Assembly (NCBI RefSeq): GCF_903994045.1
Contig: NZ_CAJEWD010000008.1
Location: forward strand, 246,342 to 310,341
Length of the DNA: 64,000 nucleotides
Source: Jeotgalicoccus meleagridis
GTDB lineage: Bacteria > Bacillota > Bacilli > Staphylococcales > Salinicoccaceae
Direction of reading: 5' to 3'
In this document: positions 1-8,035 of the stretch, one piece after another
Layout: every line of letters begins with the position of its first letter
Position numbering within the stretch: position 1 is the first letter of the stretch
Made by a program: the position numbers and the translations under genes
Notes under the pieces: model-generated
The model's database searches: none
What the model was told of the DNA's origin: nothing
Seen by the model: the letters and a program-made list of their open reading frames with translations, nothing else

Positions 1-212
1 TCCTGATAGACGTTTACCAGGACTTCGTGATGTTCTCATTGAACTGATAGCGCGTTAACTGGACTTCGTCGGGTGCTCATTGTACTGATAAACGTTTACC
101 TGGACTTCGTCGGGTGCTCATTGTACTGATAGCGCGTTACCTGGACTTCGTCGGGTGCTCATTGTACTGATAAACGTTTACCTGGACTTCGTCGAGTGCT
201 CATTGTACTGAT
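1..212. repeat. tandem array of five 41-bp units
   Basis: Five head-to-tail 41-bp units start at 8, 49, 90, 131 and 172. Positions 1-7 look like the tail of a further unit, so the array probably continues left of the window. Units share GGACTTCGT, then GTGCTCATTG and CTGAT. They alternate between an AACGTTTACC and a GCGCGTTACC start, so the array may have grown as an 82-bp dimer. There are no unique spacers, so it is not CRISPR. The same unit occurs in inverted orientation near 33927-34001. No family name is known to me. Confidence 0.9.
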
Positions 213-218
213 AGTATA

Positions 219-357
219 GATTAACGGGACACTGACAGACTGAATGTAAATATAAATGGACATCTAGTCCTGCATTCGATTTACTTAAGGACAAGGATCG
301 ATCCATACAACAAAAATCTGGACACCCTTGACTAAAATGAATTCAATTTCTAGACAG
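219..357. repeat. 31-bp ladder of GGAC motifs
   Basis: GGAC occurs at 227, 258, 289 and 320, exactly 31 bp apart, with a degenerate AGAC at 352. The sequence between motifs is AT-rich and not conserved. The block is preceded by GATTAACG. A second block with the same spacing and shared short words (AATGGACAT, CTTAAGGACAA, TCTGGACAC, TAGACAG) lies at 33767-33908, so this is a dispersed repeat module and not chance. The function is unknown. Confidence 0.8.
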
Positions 358-385
358 AAGGACGATGAGCTACTCTCATTGAACC

Positions 386-480
386 GCTAGCACACCAACA
401 AGACATCCACACCAAACAAAACGCTAGCACACCAACAAGACATCCACACCAAACAAAACGCTAGCACACCAAACAAAATG
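386..480. repeat. 37-bp tandem repeat, two and a half copies
   Basis: Two full 37-bp units beginning GCTAGCACACCAACAAG lie at 386-422 and 423-459. A shortened third copy lies at 460-480. The word CTCATTGAACCGC at 376-388, which leads into the array, occurs as its reverse complement near 33720-33732 in the second repeat locus. Confidence 0.8.
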
Positions 481-516
481 CCCTTGACTCCTAAATTGGA
501 ATCAAGGGCATTTTTT
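479..516 (+). terminator. Rho-independent terminator
   Basis: The arms TGCCCTTGACTCC and GGAATCAAGGGCA (one mismatch) close a short loop and are followed by a T tract on the plus strand. It would end any transcript coming from the repeat block or from left of the window. Confidence 0.7.
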
Positions 517-551
517 AAAAATAAAATAACCGTCAAGAAAACTTGACGGTT
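512..551 (-). terminator. Rho-independent terminator below the 6S/fnr transcripts
   Basis: A perfect 10-bp stem (AACCGTCAAG with CTTGACGGTT) has a 4-nt loop. Read on the minus strand it is followed by a T-rich tract. It is placed to end transcription of the RNA gene at 557-751 and any read-through from fnr. Confidence 0.75.
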
Positions 552-556
552 ACTGA

Positions 557-751
557 AAAACCCAACTTAAGCCGTGTGTTATTGTTGATTATTTTGGCCT
601 GCTATTTGCAGGTGGGTGTCCTGTTTCCAACTACGAACGTCCTACTAAGTTCATAGGCATGTTCTTTGAAGGAAAACCTATTAGACTCCCGTTTAAAAAG
701 GTGTTAGGTCAAAATATAATTCAACACATCACGAACTCTTCAGGAATTTCT
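557..751 (-). ncRNA. ssrS: probable 6S RNA
   Basis: No reading frame is supported in this roughly 195-nt stretch. On the minus strand a TATAAT box at 763-758 would start a transcript near 751, and a terminator lies just below it. The two ends pair: TGTGTT near the 5' end with AACACA near the 3' end, then an AT-rich run ending TTTTGACC with GGCCAAAA. This gives a long closing stem around a central region, as in 6S RNA. In Bacillus subtilis a 6S gene lies beside aspS, and aspS is about 4 kb away here. 6S RNA binds the housekeeping RNA polymerase holoenzyme. The assignment rests on layout, size and pairing, without alignment. Confidence 0.5.
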
Positions 752-808
752 ATTAATATTATAATACCACATATTTTATATAAGTAAACAAAAATGCATG
801 AAAACGCT

Positions 809-1504
809 TTAAAATACTTGGCAAATATCGATATGACAGTCTTCACAGCTTATAATGTGCCGCAAATGATTCAGGTTATGAATGGTAATCACCTTATTTT
901 TCACTGTAATAATTCTCTGATCACTTAAATCTTTAAGTAAGCGATTAACGACTTCTCTTGATGTACCGCACATTTGTCCCATTTCTTGATTGGTAATCTT
1001 TGTATTAATTCGTATACCATCATCTACATTTTCACCAAATGAATTAGACAAGCGTATCAAGACTGAACATAAGGCACCAAGTTTACCGAACATCATATTA
1101 TCTCTCATCTTGGTAATTGAACGTTGCCTATCAATTTCAATCCAATGCATCCACTCTGTTTTAATCTCTTCATCACTTAAAACTAATGCTTCAAATTCTT
1201 GTCGACGAATTTTATACACCGTCGTATCTAGCTTTGCTTTAGCATAAGTCGCATGTGTTTTGGGTCCACAAAATAGCATTACTGCTCCAAAAATACCTTT
1301 TTCTTTTAAAAAGTTTGTCACTAATTCAGTCCCTTCAATCTGCGTACGACTGATGAGAACTTCTCCACTTTTTATAGTATATATAAACTCAGTTTTATCT
1401 CCAGGATGATAAATATAATCACCTTTTTTAAAGTCTAACTTATGGCCATTTTTTTCTATTAAGTTGATGAGTTGGTCAGGGTTAAAAATCAATTCTGTTG
1501 ACAT
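809..1504 (-). CDS. fnr: FNR-type oxygen-sensing regulator (Crp/Fnr family)
   Basis: This 231-residue protein has an N-terminal cyclic-nucleotide-like beta-barrel (about 10-110), a dimerisation helix (about 115-155) and a winged helix-turn-helix (about 165-205, TSREVVNRLL recognition helix). The C-terminus carries C220-x2-C223-x4-C228. That is the cluster-ligand arrangement of Bacillus subtilis Fnr, which holds its 4Fe-4S cluster with three C-terminal cysteines plus an aspartate. D135 falls near the offset position of that aspartate. The family activates or represses genes when the cluster is intact at low oxygen. The gene diverges from the ba3 oxidase genes, and a near-consensus FNR site lies between them. 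ArcR-like Crp proteins are the alternative, but I do not know them to have this cysteine tail. Confidence 0.8.
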   Translation of the reverse strand: MSTELIFNPDQLINLIEKNGHKLDFKKGDYIYHPGDKTEFIYTIKSGEVLISRTQIEGTELVTNFLKEKGIFGAVMLFCGPKTHATYAKAKLDTTVYKIRRQEFEALVLSDEEIKTEWMHWIEIDRQRSITKMRDNMMFGKLGALCSVLIRLSNSFGENVDDGIRINTKITNQEMGQMCGTSREVVNRLLKDLSDQRIITVKNKVITIHNLNHLRHIISCEDCHIDICQVF

Positions 1505-1543
1505 AATTTCCCTCCCGTCATTAATTTAAATTTTATCACAAAA

Positions 1544-1559
1544 TGTGACTTTTATCACT
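1544..1559 (+). promoter_or_regulatory. FNR-type operator
   Basis: TGTGA-N6-TCACT matches the Crp/Fnr consensus TGTGA-N6-TCACA in nine of ten positions. A partly overlapping inverted TCACA/TGTGA pair sits at 1536-1548. It lies between the divergent fnr and ba3 oxidase genes, about 40 bp from the fnr start and 60 bp from subunit IIa. It could serve autoregulation, oxidase control, or both. Confidence 0.7.
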
Positions 1560-1619
1560 TTTTTATCAGATAAACTAATTTACAATTTACTTAAAGAATT
1601 AATAAAAGAAGGTGAGTTC

Positions 1620-1778
1620 ATGACTCAAGAAAAAGAAAAGAAAAGTGTAGAAAAACAAGGTAAAGATAACCACAGCCACTTAAATTTAAAAGGGACATTT
1701 ATGATGGTTATGGCCCTAGGAGGCTTAATGCTCCTTAGTTGGTTTGGTGCATTTATCTTATTCATGGAAAGGATGTAA
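1620..1778 (+). CDS. cytochrome ba3 oxidase subunit IIa
   Basis: A 52-residue protein with a polar lysine- and glutamate-rich N-terminus followed by a single transmembrane helix (about 27-48). The ATG at 1620 is chosen because an AGAAGGTGAG ribosome-binding site precedes it; the longer upstream frame has none. It lies 6 bp ahead of the subunit II gene. In ba3-type oxidases a one-helix subunit IIa takes the place of the first helix of subunit II and stabilises the complex. The gene is small and easily missed. Its identity rests on size, topology and position. Confidence 0.75.
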   Translation: MTQEKEKKSVEKQGKDNHSHLNLKGTFMMVMALGGLMLLSWFGAFILFMERM

Positions 1779-1784
1779 ATCGTC

Positions 1785-2276
1785 ATGCACAAATACGAAA
1801 AGATTTGGATCACCTTAGGGACTTCTGCCCTAGCGCTATTTTTAATCATCTTAGGAATTTCAGCTGTTCACGGCGGCCATACACCAGCAGCAAGTGGTAT
1901 TGAAACAATCAATCCTGAACACGTAAGAGATGATGCTCGCTTTAAAGAGCCTGGTCTTGTTAAATCTAAGTCTAGCGATCATGACTATGATTTGTACTTC
2001 GTCGCCAGTGCTTTTATGTATGAACCAGGTGAAGTGGAGATTCCTGTAGGTTCTACAGTGAAGGTCCACGTAACGAGCCCTGATGTCGTTCATGGATTTC
2101 AAGTTGTTGGGACAAATATCAACATGATGGCTGAACCGGGCCTCATTTCTACATACGAAATGACTTTCGATGAAACTGGTGAACACTTAATTCTCTGTAA
2201 CGAATATTGTGGTGTCGGCCATGCTGATATGACATCGAAATTGATCATCGTTGACGGAGGTAAAGAAAATGACTAA
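1785..2276 (+). CDS. cytochrome ba3 oxidase subunit II (CuA)
   Basis: The 163-residue protein has one N-terminal transmembrane anchor (about 8-29) and an extracellular cupredoxin domain. The CuA ligands are all visible: H103 in DVVHGF, then C138, C142, H146 and M149 in CNEYCGVGHADM. It receives electrons from cytochrome c and passes them to subunit I. Having one membrane helix instead of two is typical of ba3-type oxidases that carry a separate subunit IIa. Its 3' end overlaps the subunit I start by 8 bp, implying translational coupling. Confidence 0.92.
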   Translation: MHKYEKIWITLGTSALALFLIILGISAVHGGHTPAASGIETINPEHVRDDARFKEPGLVKSKSSDHDYDLYFVASAFMYEPGEVEIPVGSTVKVHVTSPDVVHGFQVVGTNINMMAEPGLISTYEMTFDETGEHLILCNEYCGVGHADMTSKLIIVDGGKEND

Positions 2277-3945
2277 TTATACAACTGCACAAATGCTTGC
2301 ACCTAATACTAAAGTTGATAAAAAGGATGCCAAACTCGTACTTGCAAATATGATTTGGGTCGCATTCGCTTTACTTATTGGCGGAACTGCAGGACTCTTA
2401 CAAACGCTTGTGCGTTCGGGACACTTTGAGTTACCTTTTGGAATCGGATATTACCAACTACTGACACTACACGGTGTCATACTCGCTCTAGTAATGACTT
2501 TTTTCTTTATCATGGGATTCCAAATTGCTGCTTTATCTAGGACATCTGGTCCTTTAAACAAGAAGGAAAGAACTTTAGGATGGATTGGCTTTTGGGTAAT
2601 GACGATTGGTACCTTGATGTCAGCTACTATGATTGCTTTAAACGAAGCATCAGTTTTATATACATTTTACGCACCACTTCAAGCTCACGTCATTCACTAC
2701 ATTGGACTTGCACTAGTGATAGTCGGTACTTGGATCTCAGTCGCCGGTCAAATGATGAGATACTTCAGATGGAGAAGGGAAAATAAGGGACAAAAGACAC
2801 CCCTACTCTCTTACATGACAGCAGTCAACAACCTTATGTGGTATGTCTGTACCATTGGTGTTGCTTCAACAGTACTCTTCCAGTTTGTCCCGTGGTCACT
2901 CGGTTTAGTTGAGACGATTAACATTACTCTAAGCCGTACTCTATTTTGGTACTTTGGACATGCTTTAGTGTATTTCTGGTTATTACCTGCTTATATGGTG
3001 TGGTACGCTGTGACACCAAAAATTTTAGGTGCGAAAGGATTTTCCGACAATCTTGCCAGACTATCATTTGTACTCTTCCTATTCTTTAGTATTCCAGTTG
3101 GGATTCACCACCAACTCGTTGACCCAGGAATTGATGCCTTTTGGAAAGGACTGCAAGTGGTCTTAACATTCATGGTAATCGTGCCTTCATTAATGACTGC
3201 TTTTAGTATGTTTGCAGTATTTGAAACATACGGACGTAACAAAGGTGCCACTGGTCTCTTAGATTGGTTTAAGAAACTACCATGGACTGATGCAAGATTT
3301 GTCTTATTATTCATCGGTATGCTCTTCTTCATTCCAGGGGGACTCGGTGGAATTATTAATGCCTCAGGTCAAATGAACCAGCTAGTGCATAACACCATAT
3401 GGATTGTCGGACACTTCCATATCACTGTAGGTGCACCAGTTATTTTAACTTACTTTGCAGCAATGATGTTTTTACTACCACATCTTACAGGTCGTAAAAT
3501 TGATAAAATTGCTAACCGCCTTGGTCTCATGCTTGCTTATACATGGGCCCTAGGTATGGGAATCATGTCTGCAGCCATGCACTTCGCAGGCTTAAGAGGT
3601 GCTCCTAGACGTTCAACCTTCTCTGAATACGGTGGAGCTGAAGTTGCCGAGGAATGGATTACTTATCAAGTCATGCAAGCTGTCGGAGGATCCTTCCTCT
3701 TTATAGCAATTATCATCGCTATCCTACTCTTCTTAAAACTAGTGACAGGACCTAAAGTCAACGACGTTGAAGAGTTCCCAGTTGCAGAGTTTATGGATCA
3801 ATACGATCCAGCAGTTAAGTGGGTAGACAATTGGCGATTATTGATTATCATTACTGCTTTCTTAGTGTTAATCGCTTATACTGTTCCAATTACTCAAATG
3901 TTTACAGAAAATATACCAGGCGCTAAAGGCTTTAAACTCTGGTAA
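2269..3945 (+). CDS. cytochrome ba3 oxidase subunit I (heme-copper B family)
   Basis: A polytopic membrane protein of about 558 residues. The start is the ATG at 2269 behind GGAGGTAAAG, inside the end of subunit II; an in-frame TTG 18 bp earlier overlaps that ribosome-binding site and is less likely. Heme-copper signatures include the histidine in TLHGVILALVMTFFF, the CuB motif WYFGHALVYFWLLPAY, GIHHQLVDPG, and the double histidine in WIVGHFHITVGAP. This subunit holds the heme-CuB site that reduces oxygen to water and pumps protons. B-family enzymes generally have high oxygen affinity, which fits control by the neighbouring FNR. A strong terminator follows. Confidence 0.93.
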   Translation: MTNYTTAQMLAPNTKVDKKDAKLVLANMIWVAFALLIGGTAGLLQTLVRSGHFELPFGIGYYQLLTLHGVILALVMTFFFIMGFQIAALSRTSGPLNKKERTLGWIGFWVMTIGTLMSATMIALNEASVLYTFYAPLQAHVIHYIGLALVIVGTWISVAGQMMRYFRWRRENKGQKTPLLSYMTAVNNLMWYVCTIGVASTVLFQFVPWSLGLVETINITLSRTLFWYFGHALVYFWLLPAYMVWYAVTPKILGAKGFSDNLARLSFVLFLFFSIPVGIHHQLVDPGIDAFWKGLQVVLTFMVIVPSLMTAFSMFAVFETYGRNKGATGLLDWFKKLPWTDARFVLLFIGMLFFIPGGLGGIINASGQMNQLVHNTIWIVGHFHITVGAPVILTYFAAMMFLLPHLTGRKIDKIANRLGLMLAYTWALGMGIMSAAMHFAGLRGAPRRSTFSEYGGAEVAEEWITYQVMQAVGGSFLFIAIIIAILLFLKLVTGPKVNDVEEFPVAEFMDQYDPAVKWVDNWRLLIIITAFLVLIAYTVPITQMFTENIPGAKGFKLW

Positions 3946-3951
3946 AAATAA

Positions 3952-3985
3952 AATGCTTGGGATTTTTATCCCAAGCATTTTTTAT
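3952..3985. terminator. bidirectional terminator between oxidase and YwaF-like gene
   Basis: An 11-bp stem (AATGCTTGGGA with TCCCAAGCATT) is flanked by A- and T-runs on both sides. It can end the oxidase transcript on the plus strand and the convergent gene on the minus strand. Confidence 0.85.
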
Positions 3986-4671
3986 TTTCTTCTCACTCTT
4001 AAAACTTGTAAGACCAATCCTACTAAAATAAAACCGCTACACACACCGATTAAGTTCACTAAGAAATATGTTAATTCAGGCATATCATGCCAGAACGGTC
4101 GGTCAATTGTATAGAAGTAATTACTGCCAATTGATTTATTTAACAAATGCATTAGCGTGATATATATCATGAAGAAAACTGATGATACTATCGCACCTCT
4201 AACTGACGGATAAAAACCAGTCACCAAATATCTAAGCATAGGATAAAGAATAATGAGTGTATGTAAAATGAAAAATGAAATTCCTAACATGTGAAAAGGT
4301 GATGAAATGCCTACAGGATAAATGAAAGAGGCATAGGCAAAAATCCCCCAGTAGAATATCATTTGATCTAGAACATCTTTCTTTATAAAAAATTGTAAGA
4401 TAATAAAGTAACACACTAGACGACAAATATGCAGTGGTAGAGATTCAACTATTGTATAATCGAGAAAAAAGTAATAGTAAAAACCACTAATTAGCCTTTG
4501 AATTACAGCAATAATGAGAATACCTAACATGAGTTTCTTAGGATTTCCTTTTAAGCGATGACGATTAACATAAAGTAAGGACGCAACTAGAAAAAATGCA
4601 AGTATATATGCGAACTGTTCGATACTCGCTAAAGTAATCGTTTGTGCGTTTGGATCTACAAAAGAATTCAT
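3982..4671 (-). CDS. YwaF/TIGR02206-type integral membrane protein
   Basis: The 229-residue protein has about six or seven predicted transmembrane helices and few charged residues outside the loops. It resembles the TIGR02206/YwaF family of bacterial membrane proteins, with the characteristic LPLHICRLVCYF segment near residue 100. The biochemical role of the family is not known to me. It is transcribed alone, between the oxidase terminator and the aspS terminator. Confidence 0.65.
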   Translation of the reverse strand: MNSFVDPNAQTITLASIEQFAYILAFFLVASLLYVNRHRLKGNPKKLMLGILIIAVIQRLISGFYYYFFLDYTIVESLPLHICRLVCYFIILQFFIKKDVLDQMIFYWGIFAYASFIYPVGISSPFHMLGISFFILHTLIILYPMLRYLVTGFYPSVRGAIVSSVFFMIYITLMHLLNKSIGSNYFYTIDRPFWHDMPELTYFLVNLIGVCSGFILVGLVLQVLRVRRK

Positions 4672-4681
4672 CTAGGCCTCC

Positions 4682-4716
4682 TAAAAAAATAAACTGAGAT
4701 TTAACAATCTCAGTTT
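4682..4716 (-). terminator. terminator of hisS-aspS operon
   Basis: A 9-bp stem (AAACTGAGA with TCTCAGTTT) is followed by a run of seven T on the minus strand, directly downstream of aspS. Confidence 0.85.
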
Positions 4717-4729
4717 ATGATATCTCTAC

Positions 4730-6490
4730 TTATTTTTCAACGTCGACCTTAAGACCAAGCTCTTTAAGCTGTTCTTCTGATACATCAGATGGTGCTTGCA
4801 TCATGAGGTCACTCGCATTTTGAGTTTTCGGAAAAGCAATTACATCACGGATATTATCTGAACCAGTCAATAACATTACAAAGCGGTCAAGACCGTAAGC
4901 AATACCGCCGTGTGGTGGTGCACCGTATTGGAAAGCTTCGATTAAGAAACCAAATTGACGATCTCTTTCTTCATCAGTGAATCCAAGTGCCTTAAACATT
5001 TTCTCTTGAAGTTCTGCATCAGATATACGAATTGAACCACCACCCAATTCATAACCATTTAAGACGATATCATATGCATTTGCCTTCACTTCTTCTGGAG
5101 CAGTTTCTAATTTCTCAATATCTTCTTTTCTAGGTGACGTAAATGGATGGTGAGCTGCTGTATAACGGTCAGCCTCTTCATCATATTCAAGCAATGGCCA
5201 ATCCGTTACCCAAATGAAATTATATTGTTCATCATCGATTAAATCTAAGTCCTTAGCTAGCTTGTTACGTAAATTACCTAAAGCAGCGTGGACCACACTC
5301 GCTTTGTCAGCAACAAATAAAATCAGGTCATTTGTCTGATAGTTTAAAGTTTCTTGTAATTTACTTGTTTCAGCGTCATCAAAGAACTTAGCAATTGGTC
5401 CTTGTAATCCTTCTTCATTAACTTTTAGCCATGCTAAACCTTTAGCACCATAATTTTTAACGAAAGCTTCTAGTTTATCGATATCTTTCCTAGAGTACTT
5501 ATCACTCGCACCTTCAACGACAATTGCCTTAACTAAGCCATTTGCTTCAACTGCATTTTTAAATACTTTAAAGCTTGACGTTTTAGAGAACTCACTTAAA
5601 TCTTGTAGCTCCAAATCAAATCTTGTATCTGGTTTGTCAACACCATAGCGACTCATAGCATCATCATAAGTAATTCTAGGGAATGGAGACTTAATTTCTA
5701 GTCCTTTGACTTCTTTCATAACAAATTGAATCAATCTTTCGTTCATATCAATCATATCTTCAATATCCGTAAATGATTTTTCAATATCAATTTGTGTAAA
5801 TTCAGGCTGTCTATCCGCACGTAAGTCCTCGTCTCTAAAGCATTTAACAATTTGATAGTAACGCTCTAAACCTGATAGCATGAGCAACTGTTTATATATT
5901 TGTGGCGATTGAGGTAAGGCATAGAACTCTCCCGGATAGACACGTGATGGTACTAAGTAGTCACGTGCACCTTCTGGAGTAGATTTTGATAACACTGGCG
6001 TCTCTATATCCATAAAGTCTTCTTGGTCTAAGAAGTCTCTAACCGCCTTGTTAATTTGATATCTCGTACGAAGGATATCCTGTAATTTTTGTCTTCTTAA
6101 GTCGATATAACGGTACTTGAGACGCGTATCTTCGTTGATATTGTCTTCTGAAATTTGGAATGGTGGAGTTTTTGCCTTAGCTAAAATTTCAATCTCTTTA
6201 GCATAGACTTCAATTTCACCAGATTCGATATTTTTATTCACTTGTTTGTCATCGCGTTTGACAACTTCACCTTTTACACTCACTACATATTCACTACGTA
6301 CAGTATCTGCGATTTTTAGAGCTTCAGCTGACACATCTGGATTGAAGACGACTTGAACAAGTCCTTTTAAGTCTCTTAAATCGATAAAAATCAAACCACC
6401 TAAATCGCGGCGTTTTTGTACCCAACCTTGAAGATGAACACTCTCACCCACCTTATCTAAGGTCACTTTATTTGAATATATTCTAGACAT
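4730..6490 (-). CDS. aspS: aspartyl-tRNA synthetase
   Basis: This 586-residue class II aminoacyl-tRNA synthetase charges tRNA-Asp in the cytoplasm. It has an N-terminal OB-fold anticodon-binding domain (about 1-110), the catalytic core with [13 protein letters not shown] and [18 protein letters not shown], the bacterial GAD insertion (about 290-400), and motif 3 in [16 protein letters not shown] near the C-terminus. The length is normal for the bacterial family. Its ATG shares one base with the hisS stop (TAATG), so the two are translationally coupled and controlled by the same upstream T-box. Confidence 0.97.
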   Translation of the reverse strand: MSRIYSNKVTLDKVGESVHLQGWVQKRRDLGGLIFIDLRDLKGLVQVVFNPDVSAEALKIADTVRSEYVVSVKGEVVKRDDKQVNKNIESGEIEVYAKEIEILAKAKTPPFQISEDNINEDTRLKYRYIDLRRQKLQDILRTRYQINKAVRDFLDQEDFMDIETPVLSKSTPEGARDYLVPSRVYPGEFYALPQSPQIYKQLLMLSGLERYYQIVKCFRDEDLRADRQPEFTQIDIEKSFTDIEDMIDMNERLIQFVMKEVKGLEIKSPFPRITYDDAMSRYGVDKPDTRFDLELQDLSEFSKTSSFKVFKNAVEANGLVKAIVVEGASDKYSRKDIDKLEAFVKNYGAKGLAWLKVNEEGLQGPIAKFFDDAETSKLQETLNYQTNDLILFVADKASVVHAALGNLRNKLAKDLDLIDDEQYNFIWVTDWPLLEYDEEADRYTAAHHPFTSPRKEDIEKLETAPEEVKANAYDIVLNGYELGGGSIRISDAELQEKMFKALGFTDEERDRQFGFLIEAFQYGAPPHGGIAYGLDRFVMLLTGSDNIRDVIAFPKTQNASDLMMQAPSDVSEEQLKELGLKVDVEK

Positions 6491-7752
6491 TATAAGTCCT
6501 CCAGTTTTGTAATGATTTCATCAAATGAAACGCGACTAACTTCACCAGTATCCATATTTTTTAGATCAACTGACTCACTATTAAGCTCATCTTCACCTAA
6601 AACAATAGTATGACGTGCATTTTTTCTGTCTGCATCTTTCATCTGAGCTTTCAGTTTACGATTTTCATAATCCATATCCGCACTAATATAACGCTCACGT
6701 AGTTTGTGTAAGAGACTTGCTGCGACACTTCGTGCTTGATCATTCATTGTACAAATATACAGATCGAGCCCTTTATCGTTTGGAATTTCAATACCTTCAG
6801 CTTCTAAAGCTAAGAGTAATCGTTCGATACTTAAAGCAAAACCAATACCAGTTTCACTTGGTCCATCTAGCATTTCTAATAAGCCGTTGTATCTTCCACC
6901 ACCACATAAAGTAGTAATCGCACCGAAACCTTCAGCATTACTCATTAATTCAAAGGCCGTGTGAGTATAATAATCGAGTCCACGTACTAAGTTATAATCC
7001 ACTTCAAACTCAATATTTAAATCTTCTAGCTTACTTTTAACTGCTTCAAAATAAGCTTTAGATTCATCATTCAAATAGTCATACATGCGTGGTGCAGTTT
7101 TCACTAATTCATGATCTCTATCTTTTTTACAGTCCAATATTCTCATTGGGTTAGTGTGAATGCGACTTTGACAATCCTCACAAAATTCTCCAATTCTAGG
7201 TGAGAAATGTTCCACTAAAGCTTCGTTATATTTACTTCTTGATTCCATATCACCGATGGAGTTAATTTTTAAGTTTAAACTCTTAAGTCCAAATGACTTA
7301 TAAATATTCATCAACATGCTGATGACTTCTACATCGATTAGCGGATCCTCTACTCCAATTGCTTCTACACCAAACTGAACAAATTGACGGTAACGTCCTT
7401 TTTGTTTTCTTTCATAACGAAACATCGGTGCAATATAGAATAATTTTATCGGTTGTTCGACATTATGTTGCATCTTATTTTCGATATAAGATCTCGCAAC
7501 TGAAGCTGTACCTTCTGGTCTTAGAGTTAAACTACGATCTCCTTTGTCTTTAAAGGTATACATTTCTTTATTGACTATGTCTGTAGAACCACCGACACCT
7601 CTAACAAATAATTCCGTTGCTTCAAAGACAGGTGTTCTAATCTCTTGGTAATTGTATGCTTTAACTATGTCGTATAAACGCTGTTCGATAAACTGCCACT
7701 TGTAAGACTCTTCAGGTAAAATGTCTTGTGTCCCTCTAGGTACTTGTAACAT
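6490..7752 (-). CDS. hisS: histidyl-tRNA synthetase
   Basis: This 420-residue class II synthetase charges tRNA-His. Visible are motif 1 (around [11 protein letters not shown] and IRTPVFE), motif 2 ([21 protein letters not shown]), the histidine-specific [12 protein letters not shown] loop, motif 3 ([12 protein letters not shown]) and a C-terminal anticodon-binding domain (about 325-420). The ATG follows AGGAGTGAGTAT. It is the first gene of hisS-aspS and lies directly behind a T-box terminator. Confidence 0.97.
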   Translation of the reverse strand: MLQVPRGTQDILPEESYKWQFIEQRLYDIVKAYNYQEIRTPVFEATELFVRGVGGSTDIVNKEMYTFKDKGDRSLTLRPEGTASVARSYIENKMQHNVEQPIKLFYIAPMFRYERKQKGRYRQFVQFGVEAIGVEDPLIDVEVISMLMNIYKSFGLKSLNLKINSIGDMESRSKYNEALVEHFSPRIGEFCEDCQSRIHTNPMRILDCKKDRDHELVKTAPRMYDYLNDESKAYFEAVKSKLEDLNIEFEVDYNLVRGLDYYTHTAFELMSNAEGFGAITTLCGGGRYNGLLEMLDGPSETGIGFALSIERLLLALEAEGIEIPNDKGLDLYICTMNDQARSVAASLLHKLRERYISADMDYENRKLKAQMKDADRKNARHTIVLGEDELNSESVDLKNMDTGEVSRVSFDEIITKLEDL

Positions 7753-7779
7753 ATACTCACTCCTATATCATTTTAAAAA

Positions 7780-7998
7780 TAAAAAAACCTTATACCTCAA
7801 TTGGTATAAGGGACGAAATGGTCGTGGTGCCACCCTAATTCAGTGCTAATGCACTCTTATTAAAATATTTAAAGTTATATGTCAGAGTAAAGTGTCGGCA
7901 ACTATTTTTTTAAGCATTCACTTCCAGCCAAGGTGAATTTCTCTAGAGCTTCTTATAAAATAGTCTCTTTACCCATTTAAATTTCTAATAAAATATAT
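7780..7998 (-). promoter_or_regulatory. T-box leader of hisS-aspS
   Basis: On the minus strand the leader carries the T-box sequence AGGGTGGCACCACG (complement of 7823-7836), which pairs with the uncharged tRNA acceptor end in the antiterminator. The terminator stem CCTTATACC/GGTATAAGG with a T run occupies 7780-7811. Stem I begins around 7975. The likely specifier area at 7896-7892 reads GACAC, which contains both GAC (Asp) and CAC (His) codons. Uncharged tRNA binding would prevent termination and induce both synthetases. Confidence 0.92.
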
Positions 7999-8005
7999 AT
8001 TTATA

Positions 8006-8034
8006 ATAATAGTCAGATATTTAAACTTTGTCAA
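8006..8034 (-). promoter_or_regulatory. sigma-A promoter of T-box/hisS
   Basis: Consensus TTGACA (8034-8029), a 17-bp spacer and TATTAT (8011-8006) on the minus strand would start transcription near 7999. It lies immediately after the stop of the amidase gene. Confidence 0.8.
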
Positions 8035-8035
8035 G

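Noticed and set aside
1-212. CRISPR array
   Set aside because: Units are contiguous 41-bp repeats with no unique spacers and no cas genes nearby.
990-1247. Plus-strand frame opposite fnr
   Set aside because: It has no ribosome-binding site and mirrors the codons of fnr on the other strand.
2251-2268. Upstream TTG start for oxidase subunit I
   Set aside because: It overlaps the GGAGG that serves the ATG at 2269.
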